Source: DASQVO01 sp035640715
GTDB lineage: Bacteria; Actinomycetota; Actinomycetes; Streptosporangiales; Streptosporangiaceae
Direction: 5' to 3'
DNA: 9,693 nt
Assembly: GCA_035640715.1 (NCBI GenBank)
Contig: DASQVO010000349.1
Coordinates: forward strand, 1-9,693
Positions 1-5,821 of this stretch are shown piece by piece. The translations under genes and the position numbers were made by a program. Each line of letters opens with the position of its first letter. Position 1 is the first letter of the stretch. A model generated the notes under the pieces. That model made no database searches. It was given only the letters and a program-made list of their open reading frames with translations, and was not told where the DNA came from.

Positions 1-10
1 GGGGTTCGTC

Positions 11-304
11 GTGCTCGTCGCATTCTCGGTTACGCCGCTCGGTACCGGCGAAGGCGTGGGAGAACTCGTGGCCGAGGCGGTCCGGGTCGTCCGCGACAGC
101 GGCCTGCCCAACCGCACGGACGCGATGTTCACCACCATCGAAGGCGACTGGGACGAGACCATGGCCGTCGTCAAGCAGGCCGTGGAGGCAGTCGCGGCCA
201 GGGCGCCCAGGGTCAGCCTCGTGATCAAAGCTGATATTCGCCCCGGCGTGACGGACGCCCTCACGTCCAAGGTGGAAACCGTGGAGCGCCACCTGCGTTC
301 CTGA
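11..304 (+). CDS. MTH1187/YkoF-type thiamine-binding protein
   Basis: The 97-residue product matches the small thiamine-binding family (Pfam Thiamine_BP, formerly UPF0045/DUF77). It shows the family pattern throughout: an N-terminal strand MLVAFSVTPLGTGEGVG, a central NRTDAMFTTIEGDWDE segment (about residues 34-49), and a C-terminal VSLVIKADIRPG strand followed by a TSKVETVERHL helix. Family members have a ferredoxin-like fold, assemble as oligomers and bind thiamine or a related pyrimidine in the cytoplasm; they are thought to buffer or deliver the vitamin, not to catalyse a reaction. Length is normal for the family. The GTG start at 11 gives the usual N-terminus, but the frame stays open to the window edge, so a start a few codons earlier cannot be excluded and no ribosome binding site is visible. 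The TGA stop (302-304) lies in the first unit of a tandem repeat. The next gene on this strand is a broken acetyltransferase, so no operon partner is visible. Confidence 0.92.
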   Translation: MLVAFSVTPLGTGEGVGELVAEAVRVVRDSGLPNRTDAMFTTIEGDWDETMAVVKQAVEAVAARAPRVSLVIKADIRPGVTDALTSKVETVERHLRS

Positions 305-366
305 GCCGGGCTTGCTTCCCCGTTTCTGAGCCGGGCTTGCTTCCCCGTTCCTGAGCCGGGCTTGTT
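301..366. repeat. 25-bp tandem repeat, about 2.6 copies, spanning a stop codon
   Basis: Two full units (301-325 and 326-350) beginning CTGAGCCGGGCTTGCTTCCC differ only in their last base, and a third partial copy covers 351-366. The stop codon of the thiamine-binding gene is the TGA inside the first unit, so the duplication lies wholly downstream of the coding sequence. The unit is not a hairpin and does not look like a terminator. It probably arose by replication slippage. Confidence 0.85.
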
Positions 367-414
367 CCCTCCGCTCCCGGGCTGATCACTCGCAGGCCCG
401 CGCGCGGCGCGCCG

Positions 415-427
415 TACAATCGCCCGG
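415..427 (+). promoter_or_regulatory. Putative leaderless promoter (-10 TACAAT)
   Basis: TACAAT at 415-420 fits the actinobacterial -10 consensus TANNNT. It ends 6 bases before the GTG at 427, which places the expected transcription start at or next to the start codon. No Shine-Dalgarno sequence precedes the GTG. This is the usual geometry of leaderless genes in actinomycetes. No convincing -35 box is visible. The promoter would drive the truncated acetyltransferase reading frame. Confidence 0.5.
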
Positions 428-582
428 TGGCCGATACGTCGCCATTGCGCACCGAACGGCTCCTGCTGCGGCGCTGGCATCAGAGCGACCGTGCGCCTTT
501 TGCCGCCATGAATGCCGACGCCGAGGTAATGGTTAGACAAGCACGCGGAAGCTCCCGGCCGGACAGGCGATCTAGGTCGTGA
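427..582 (+). pseudogene. GNAT N-acetyltransferase, 5' fragment (RimJ/RimL-like)
   Basis: A GTG-initiated frame encodes VADTSPLRTERLLLRRW followed by HQSDRAPFAAMNADAEVM, the characteristic first strand, first helix and 'NADPEVM' segment of the RimJ/RimL-type GNAT acetyltransferases, which move an acetyl group from acetyl-CoA to an amine. Homology ends at about residue 36 (near position 534). The frame then runs through an unrelated arginine- and serine-rich tail to a TGA at 580-582, giving 51 residues where the family usually has about 170-190. The acetyl-CoA-binding core (R/QxxGxG/A) is absent, so a product could not be a working acetyltransferase. No matching 3' part was found in the following 270 bases. 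Truncation by deletion or by an insertion since decayed is inferred. The start is supported by the TACAAT element just upstream. Confidence 0.6.
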
Positions 583-807
583 AGCCGTCTACCAGGAGCT
601 TCTTCACGTCCGCACACCGACCCCCACCTCAACCACCCGCCCCCGCACACAGGTTGGAAAAGGCTCACTGACGGGGATGAGGCGGATGGTCACCCGTTCA
701 GCTTGGTATCCCGAATCCGCGGCGGACCAATCGGCCCCTCACCGCCCTGGCCACGCGGCTGGCGCTGATCCACGAGGAGGGCAGGACCGGTCGCTGTCCC
801 CGAGTCC
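583..807. other. Intergenic stretch without recognisable gene
   Basis: No reading frame on either strand here resembles a protein family I know. The first part, next to the acetyltransferase break, contains a weak inverted repeat (CGTGAAG at 578-584, CTTCACG at 602-608). It could be the tail of a decayed insertion, but no transposase motif is visible. The stretch ends at the stop codon of the convergent oxidoreductase gene; no clear intrinsic terminator was seen. Confidence 0.4.
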
Positions 808-1725
808 TCACGGACGAACGCGGATGATCGTCTGCCCGCTGATCCGCTCGGCCAGGTTGAAGGCCGCGACGGCATCGTCGAGGGTTGCGATGTTGCCGAT
901 GTTCGTCCGCAGCCGTCCGTCCCGCACCCGCCGGACGATTTCACCCAGTTGGGCACGATCGGACTCGACAACGAAATCGACCGCCAATCCGTCAGCAGGC
1001 CGGGCCTCGGGCGGGCCGGCGATGGTCACCAGCGTTCCCCCGGCCCGGATCACGCCCGCGGACCGCCTCTGGATGTCTCCGCCGATGACGTCGAACACCA
1101 GGTCGACTCCGCCGGCGTCTTCCAGCGCGTCGTTGCCGAGGTCGACGAACTCCATCGCGCCGAAGTCGTGCGCCTTCTGACGGTCGGCGGCGCGTCCGGT
1201 GCCGATGACGTACGCGCCGAACTCACGCGCGAGCTGCGTCACCATCGACCCGACTGAGCCCGCCGCGCCGTGCACGAGGACGCTTTGCCCCGCCTGAAGG
1301 CGGCCGTGCTCGAACAGTCCCTGCCACGCGGTCAGCCCCGGCATCGGCAGGCTCGCGCCCACCGTGAAGTCGACGTCGCCCGGCAGCGGCGCGAGGTTGC
1401 GTGCCTCGATCGCCACATACTCCGCCAGCCCGCCGCCGCGATACGAGTCCGTGAGGCCGAACACCCGCTGTCCCACCGACAGCCCCGTCGTGCCATAGCC
1501 GAGGGCGGTGACCACTCCGGCCAGCTCTTGCCCGGGAATCGACGGTGTTCGGTCCCGGCCGAGGCGATCGGCCCAGGTCGAGGGCCACGTCAGCTCACCC
1601 GAAGTGAATCCCGACGCATGAACCTGGACAACGACGTCGTTTATCGCCGGTTCCGGCTCGGGCCGCTCCACCAGCGTCATCCCGGCCGTTCCCGCAGCCT
1701 CATCCGTCACCACAATCGCCTTCAT
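808..1725 (-). CDS. NADP-dependent oxidoreductase, MDR/quinone oxidoreductase family
   Basis: The 305-residue protein is a full-length, zinc-independent medium-chain dehydrogenase/reductase. The N-terminal GroES-like domain runs from MKAIVV to about residue 115 and includes the conserved PGQELAGVV (64-72) and VGQRVFG (84-90). The Rossmann domain follows, with the nucleotide-binding signature HGAAGSVGS at 152-160. The C-terminal segment (DAVAAFNLAERISGQTIIRV) is typical of quinone oxidoreductase-like members. Cysteine ligands for catalytic or structural zinc are missing, as expected for NADPH:quinone reductases and enoyl reductases of this superfamily. It probably reduces a quinone, enone or similar electrophile in the cytoplasm with NADPH; the substrate cannot be read from sequence. 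The ATG at 1725 is preceded by a strong GGGGGAGGT ribosome binding site (1731-1739, spacing 5). A palindrome at 1832-1861 is a candidate operator. The gene stands alone and converges with the broken acetyltransferase. Confidence 0.93.
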   Translation of the reverse strand: MKAIVVTDEAAGTAGMTLVERPEPEPAINDVVVQVHASGFTSGELTWPSTWADRLGRDRTPSIPGQELAGVVTALGYGTTGLSVGQRVFGLTDSYRGGGLAEYVAIEARNLAPLPGDVDFTVGASLPMPGLTAWQGLFEHGRLQAGQSVLVHGAAGSVGSMVTQLAREFGAYVIGTGRAADRQKAHDFGAMEFVDLGNDALEDAGGVDLVFDVIGGDIQRRSAGVIRAGGTLVTIAGPPEARPADGLAVDFVVESDRAQLGEIVRRVRDGRLRTNIGNIATLDDAVAAFNLAERISGQTIIRVRP

Positions 1726-1831
1726 CAGGCACCTCCCCCGTATCCAGTCCTCGCGGCTCTACCATGAGGCCTGCCCGGCCTTCGCGAGCGTCGTCAGCGT
1801 GGCGAGGCGTGCATCAATACCCTGCCTCATA

Positions 1832-1861
1832 GTTTCGTTACAGCCAAAGCTGTAACGAAAC
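1832..1861. promoter_or_regulatory. Perfect 13-bp inverted repeat, candidate operator
   Basis: The arms GTTTCGTTACAGC (1832-1844) and GCTGTAACGAAAC (1849-1861) are perfectly complementary around a 4-base centre, CAAA. Neither side has a T-run, so an intrinsic terminator is unlikely. Length and symmetry fit operators of dimeric regulators such as the TetR family, which often control MDR oxidoreductases from a divergent position. Here the oxidoreductase start lies about 106 bp away on the minus strand, but no regulator gene remains on the other side. The operator role is inferred. Confidence 0.6.
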
Positions 1862-1916
1862 AACTGCTGGCCGGACCAGGCCTCAGCGGGGGCGGGCAGT
1901 TGGTTGACACCGGTTT

Positions 1917-2015
1917 GTGGGCGACTACGTCCTCACCGCGGAGAACCTCATCACCGGGTCCCTCGCTGACGATGACGTCGCCATGGGTGGGTACCACATC
2001 GGGATCCACCGGCCG
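1917..2015 (+). pseudogene. FAD-dependent oxidoreductase fragment (remnant)
   Basis: A frame starting at GTG 1917 encodes GDYVLTAENLITGSLADDDV followed by AMGGYHIGIH. This resembles the C-terminal half of the FAD-dependent oxidoreductases of the PF12831 type, where a segment of the form 'G-E/D-Y-V-x-T ... D-x-V-A-x-G-x-Y-x-I/M-D-x-H' recurs. About 33 residues match; an in-frame stop lies four codons before the GTG, and family resemblance is lost after about position 2015. The FAD-binding Rossmann part is absent, so the fragment cannot be active. It sits between the orphan palindrome and a transposase remnant, consistent with a region broken up by insertion and deletion. The match rests on recall of the family pattern and is moderate. 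Confidence 0.45.
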
Positions 2016-2114
2016 AGTGGAAGTGGGTGGCGGTGGGATTGCGGCCGCCCAGCCACAGGAGGAAGGTTGCATGGCGGTGATCACGCGCGGTTTCGGCGGC
2101 CGCAGACGTGACGA

Positions 2115-2246
2115 CACGTCGTTGCGGTTGCCGCCGGTCAGCGACGCCTGCAACGGGATGCCGTGCGCTTCGGTGATCAGGTGATGTTTCGAGCCAGTTC
2201 GGGCACGGTCGACCGGGCTCGGTCCGGTTTTGGGCGACCTATGGTG
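2115..2246 (-). pseudogene. IS5-type transposase fragment
   Basis: The minus-strand frame encodes KTGPSPVDRARTGSKHHLIT then EAHGIPLQASLTGGNRNDV. This is the conserved block around the first catalytic-domain strands of IS5-group DDE transposases of actinomycetes (typical form 'GPSPVDRGRPGSKHHLI-D-HG-PL---LTGGNRNDV'). About 44 residues survive. The upstream helix-turn-helix part and the downstream remainder of the catalytic domain are both missing, so it is a dead remnant. The surrounding frame stays open from 2366 to 1827, but residues outside this block do not look like transposase. It lies 67 bp past the adnB stop codon and marks an insertion site later eroded. No intact terminal inverted repeats or target duplication were found. 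Confidence 0.75.
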
Positions 2247-2313
2247 GCTGATATACGCCATGATGCGCCCCAGTCTTAATGGCGCGTCGACGTTGCGTGT
2301 TGCGCGCGCCGGA

Positions 2314-5300
2314 TCAGTCGTCGGCGGGGACCTGCTCGATGAGAGCGGCCAGGCCGGCCTCATCAAGCAGGTCAGCGGGGCGGACCGTCAGGTCATGCCG
2401 GACATAGTGGAACGCGGCCCGGACCCGCTCGACGGGGACCCCGGCGAACGTGGCCCAGGCGAGCCGGTAGGCGGCCAGCTGCACGGCGACGGCATGCTGT
2501 TCACTGGGCGAGGCGGGCGGCTGGCCGGTCTTCCAGTCAACGACGTCGAACACGCCGTCTTCTGCGTCGTCGAATACCGCGTCGATCCTGCCGCGGACCA
2601 GCCTGTCGCCGATCATCGTCTCGAACGGCACCTCCACCTCGCGGGGCCAGCGCCCGGCCCAGGCGCTGGCCTCGAAACGCTCGCGCAGGTCCGTGAGGCC
2701 GGCGTCCACCTCAGCGCCTGTGTCATCATCGGCACCGAACAGGTCGTCGGCGTCGATCAGCCGCTGCTGCCCGTAGCGTTCCTCAAGCCAGCGATGGAAG
2801 GCCGTGCCCCGGCGGGCATGCGGTGCCGGCGGCCGCGGCATCGGCCTGCGGACCTGGCGGGCCAGCTCAGCCGGATTCCGGGCGAGCGTGACCAGCGAGG
2901 AGACCGACAAGTGCCCGGGAAGAGCGACGCGGAGGCCGCCCTCGGCCCGGCGGCGCTCCCGCTCGGCGAGAAGGAGATCGGCGTCCCGGCGCCATGCCGC
3001 TATCAGAGCCTGGTCGGCCGGGTCCAGGGCGGCAAGGTCATCCCCGTCGTCCGGCCCGCCTGCCGGCGGCCCGGACGCACTGGCCGCGCTCTGCCCGGCC
3101 GCACTGATGGCCTCCATGGCGGCGGTCACCATCGCGGCGGCCTCGCGGACGGACTCGTAACGTTCGCCCGCTGGGGTCGCCGGCCACTCCGCGCCGGCGG
3201 GTTCGGCGAGCGCGGGGTTCTCAGCGCCATCGGCGGGCGGCGGTGCCCAGCACAGCACGCGCCCGGCCCCCGCCGCGCAGGCCGACCGGATCTCTTCGAG
3301 GAACGGCGACGGCCCGAGCCGCATGGCGCCGTCACCCCACCAGTAGCCGGAGCATCCCAGCCAGAACGCGGCCCGGGTGGCCGCCACGTACATGAGCCGG
3401 CGTTCCTCAGCCAGGTCACGGTCGACGCAGCTCTGGATGAACGCCGAGATCGAGTCGGCGTCCAGGCTGCGCAGCGCTGGCAGGTCAGCCGCGTCGCCCC
3501 GCAGGCTGAACGGCAGCAGCCGCGGATTGTCCGTCCACCGGGTCGAGAGCCTCGGCCGTGCCGGGAAGACCTGTGCCCTCTCCCCTGCCGCCAGCCCCGG
3601 GACGAAAACGGCAGCCCACTGCAGGCCCTTGGCCGCGTGCACGGTGGCCAGCTTGACCGTGTCAGACTCGCCCACGCGGCCGGTCTCCAGCCCGAATTCC
3701 TCCGTCTCCGCGGCGCCCAGGTACGCGAGGAACGCCCCGAGCGTCGGCTCCTCCCGCGCGCCCGCGAACGCGGCCGCGGCATCGGTGAAGGCATCCAGGT
3801 CGGCGCGGGCAGCCAGCGGGTCGCCGCCGGGCCGGGCGGCGACCTCGATGTCGAGGTTCAGCGTGCGTTCGACCTCTCCGATCAGGTCAGGAAGCGGCCT
3901 GCCCAGCTGGCCCCGCAGCGCCCGGAGCTCTGCGGCGAGCGCACGGAACCGGGCATATCCGGCTGGTGAGTACATGGCCGGCTCGCCGAGATCGTCAAGG
4001 GCCTCGATGAGGCTGCCCGCCTCAGCCGTCAGGTCCGTTATCGCCTCGGCCAAGGCATCCTCCGCGTCCGGCGCGTCGGCTCCGGCCTCGTCGGTGCGCG
4101 CGAGCTCGCGCGCACGACGGCCGAGCGCGACGAGGTCCCGCGGCCCGATCCGCCAGCGGGACCCGGTGAGCAGCCGGACGAGCGCGTCAGAGGCCGCCGC
4201 GTCGTGCAGAACGCGGAGCGTCGCCACCACATCGGCTACCTCGGCCACCGTGAGGAGGCCGCCGAGCCCGACGACCTCGACGGGAATGCCGTGCGCCTCC
4301 ATCGCACGGCGCAGCGCGGGAAACTGCGAGCGCTTCCGGCAGAGAACGGCGATATCGGAAGGCCGCACCGCAGCCTCGCGCCCGTCGGGCCAGCGCTCGC
4401 CATCCGGCGCGGTGCCCGGCGGCAGGGCGAGCAGCCCCTCGACCTGGCGGGCGACCCATTCGGCCTCGTCGGCCACGGTCTCGAGGAGGGCGCAGGCTAC
4501 CTCGCCGCGCACGGTACGGTCGGGCGCCGGTACCAGGCGGGGCACATCTGGCGCCTCCGCCCGCAGGTCCTCCTGGATGACCGCCGCGGCCTCCAGTACC
4601 CGTCCCGCGTTACGGAAGCTGGTCGACAGCAGCCTGACCGGCGCGGGACGTGTCACGGATGCCCGATGATGAACCGGGAAGTCATGGGGGAAGCGCCTGA
4701 GGTTCCCCGCGCTCGCCCCGCGCCACCCGTAGATGGACTGGCACGGGTCACCGACCGCGGTGACCGGATGGCCGCCGCCGAACAGCGCGCGCAGCAGTAT
4801 GAGCTGGGCATGACTGGTGTCCTGGTACTCGTCCAGCAGGACGACGTTGTACCGGGCCCGCTCGGCGGCGCCGACCTCCGGATGGCGGGAGGCGATGCGC
4901 GCGGCCAGCGCCACCTGGTCGCCGTGGTCCAGCACCTCGCGGGCGGCCTTCTCCGCCGCGTACGCGGCCACCAGCGGGATGAGCTGCTCACGGGCCCGCT
5001 GGCTCTCGCATATCCGGCGCACGTGGGCGGGGACACGGCCCGGCAGCTCGGCCCGGCGGGCCTCCAGCCACTCCCCCACGGCCGCCACCTCGGCCGTCCC
5101 GCGCAGATGCTCGCTCAGCTCGCCGGCCAGGGCCAGTACCGCCGCGGTCACCGTCGGCGGCGCCCAGCCGATGTCGCCCATCGGCCCGTCGTAGGCGGCC
5201 ACGATGCGTGCCGCAAGCTGCCAGGACTCGGCCGGCGTGATCAGCCGCATGGACGGCTCGAGGCCCTCACGGAGAGCGTGGTCACCGACCAGCCGGCCGG

Positions 5301-5769
5301 CGTAGGCGTGATAGGTGCCGACCACCGGATCGCCACCGAACGGGGCCATTGCGTCAGTGGTCACCGCGGCCTCGCGTCCCGGCGTCCCGGGGCTGCCGAT
5401 CGCCGCCGCAGCTTCGCGTCCCGGCGCCCCGGGGCTCCCGGTCCGCGCCGCAGTACTGCCGGTCCCCGCCGCGGCGAAGTCCAGGCCCGAGCGGCGGAGC
5501 CGGTCCAGCCTGGCCCGGACCCGGTCGGCGAGCTCAGCGGCCGCCTTCCTGGTGAACGTGAGGCCCAGCACGCGGTCCGGCCGTACCAGGCCGTTGGCGA
5601 CGAGCCATATCAGCCGGGCGGCCATGGTCTCGCTTTTGCCCGATCCCGCCCCGGCGATCACGGCGAGCGGCTGAGCCGGCGCGGAGATCACGGCCGACTG
5701 CTCGGCCGTCGGCTCGGGCAGCCCCAGCATGCGCGCCACCTGCTCGGGACTGTAGCGGGCGCCGGTCAT
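2314..5769 (-). CDS. adnB: AdnB, helicase-nuclease subunit of AdnAB
   Basis: The 1151-residue product is the lead-motor subunit of the actinobacterial AdnAB complex, which unwinds and degrades DNA from double-strand ends. UvrD-type motifs occur in order: Q-motif TAEQSAVI (21-28), Walker A AGAGSGKS (39-46), motif Ia TFTRKAAAEL (71-80), Walker B LLDEYQDT (311-318), motif III GDPCQSIYGWRGA (340-352), motif V TVHAAKGLQW (709-718) and motif VI EERRLMYVAATRA (788-800). The C-terminal RecB-family nuclease keeps His992, Asp1063 (GRID), Asp1078 and Lys1080 (VVDWKTG), and Gln1097, so it should be active. The frame is open far upstream to 6381, but that part overlaps adnA and is not AdnB-like. I chose ATG 5769 because a purine-rich site (5775-5782) precedes it and MTGARYSPEQ gives a normal N-terminus; ATG 5799 is an alternative without a good site. 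It follows adnA by 52 bp, so co-transcription is likely. An insertion at residues 101-140 carries a 14-residue tandem repeat not expected in the family. Confidence 0.95.
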   Translation of the reverse strand: MTGARYSPEQVARMLGLPEPTAEQSAVISAPAQPLAVIAGAGSGKSETMAARLIWLVANGLVRPDRVLGLTFTRKAAAELADRVRARLDRLRRSGLDFAAAGTGSTAARTGSPGAPGREAAAAIGSPGTPGREAAVTTDAMAPFGGDPVVGTYHAYAGRLVGDHALREGLEPSMRLITPAESWQLAARIVAAYDGPMGDIGWAPPTVTAAVLALAGELSEHLRGTAEVAAVGEWLEARRAELPGRVPAHVRRICESQRAREQLIPLVAAYAAEKAAREVLDHGDQVALAARIASRHPEVGAAERARYNVVLLDEYQDTSHAQLILLRALFGGGHPVTAVGDPCQSIYGWRGASAGNLRRFPHDFPVHHRASVTRPAPVRLLSTSFRNAGRVLEAAAVIQEDLRAEAPDVPRLVPAPDRTVRGEVACALLETVADEAEWVARQVEGLLALPPGTAPDGERWPDGREAAVRPSDIAVLCRKRSQFPALRRAMEAHGIPVEVVGLGGLLTVAEVADVVATLRVLHDAAASDALVRLLTGSRWRIGPRDLVALGRRARELARTDEAGADAPDAEDALAEAITDLTAEAGSLIEALDDLGEPAMYSPAGYARFRALAAELRALRGQLGRPLPDLIGEVERTLNLDIEVAARPGGDPLAARADLDAFTDAAAAFAGAREEPTLGAFLAYLGAAETEEFGLETGRVGESDTVKLATVHAAKGLQWAAVFVPGLAAGERAQVFPARPRLSTRWTDNPRLLPFSLRGDAADLPALRSLDADSISAFIQSCVDRDLAEERRLMYVAATRAAFWLGCSGYWWGDGAMRLGPSPFLEEIRSACAAGAGRVLCWAPPPADGAENPALAEPAGAEWPATPAGERYESVREAAAMVTAAMEAISAAGQSAASASGPPAGGPDDGDDLAALDPADQALIAAWRRDADLLLAERERRRAEGGLRVALPGHLSVSSLVTLARNPAELARQVRRPMPRPPAPHARRGTAFHRWLEERYGQQRLIDADDLFGADDDTGAEVDAGLTDLRERFEASAWAGRWPREVEVPFETMIGDRLVRGRIDAVFDDAEDGVFDVVDWKTGQPPASPSEQHAVAVQLAAYRLAWATFAGVPVERVRAAFHYVRHDLTVRPADLLDEAGLAALIEQVPADD
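5365..5439 (-). repeat. In-frame tandem repeat in adnB (period 42 bp)
   Basis: Two copies encode GSPGAPGREAA (AdnB residues 111-121) and GSPGTPGREAA (125-135), offset by exactly 14 codons. The DNA copies are nearly identical over the tcgcgtcccggcg core, which suggests recent slippage duplication. A weaker third copy may precede them (AGTGSTAAR, residues 101-109). The segment lies between helicase motifs Ia and Ib, where a low-complexity Gly/Pro/Ala loop would project from motor domain 1A. Confidence 0.8.
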
Positions 5770-5774
5770 ATCTG

Positions 5775-5782
5775 CTTCCCTC
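5775..5782 (-). promoter_or_regulatory. Ribosome binding site fixing the adnB start
   Basis: Read on the minus strand, GAGGGAAG lies 5 bases before the ATG at 5769. The alternative in-frame ATG at 5799 is preceded only by cagcctcgga and lacks a comparable site. This supports the shorter AdnB and independent re-initiation after the adnA stop. Confidence 0.6.
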
Positions 5783-5821
5783 GCGGTCGCGGGTGACATT
5801 CCGAGGCTGACAGTGGAGGTC

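Noticed and set aside
578..608. CGTGAAG/CTTCACG inverted repeat as an insertion-sequence end
   Set aside because: Short arms, no paired end elsewhere in the window and no target duplication found.
677..1257. Plus-strand frames at 677-1180 and 949-1257
   Set aside because: They lie antisense to the MDR oxidoreductase and show no recognisable domain.
1904..1931. TTGACA (1904-1909) with TACGTC as a sigma-70-type promoter
   Set aside because: The -10 match is poor and it lies inside gene debris; not supportable without transcript data.
2281..2310. GGCGCG...CGCGCC inverted repeat as an adnB terminator
   Set aside because: Only 6-bp arms with an 18-base loop and no T-run; such pairs are frequent by chance at this GC content.
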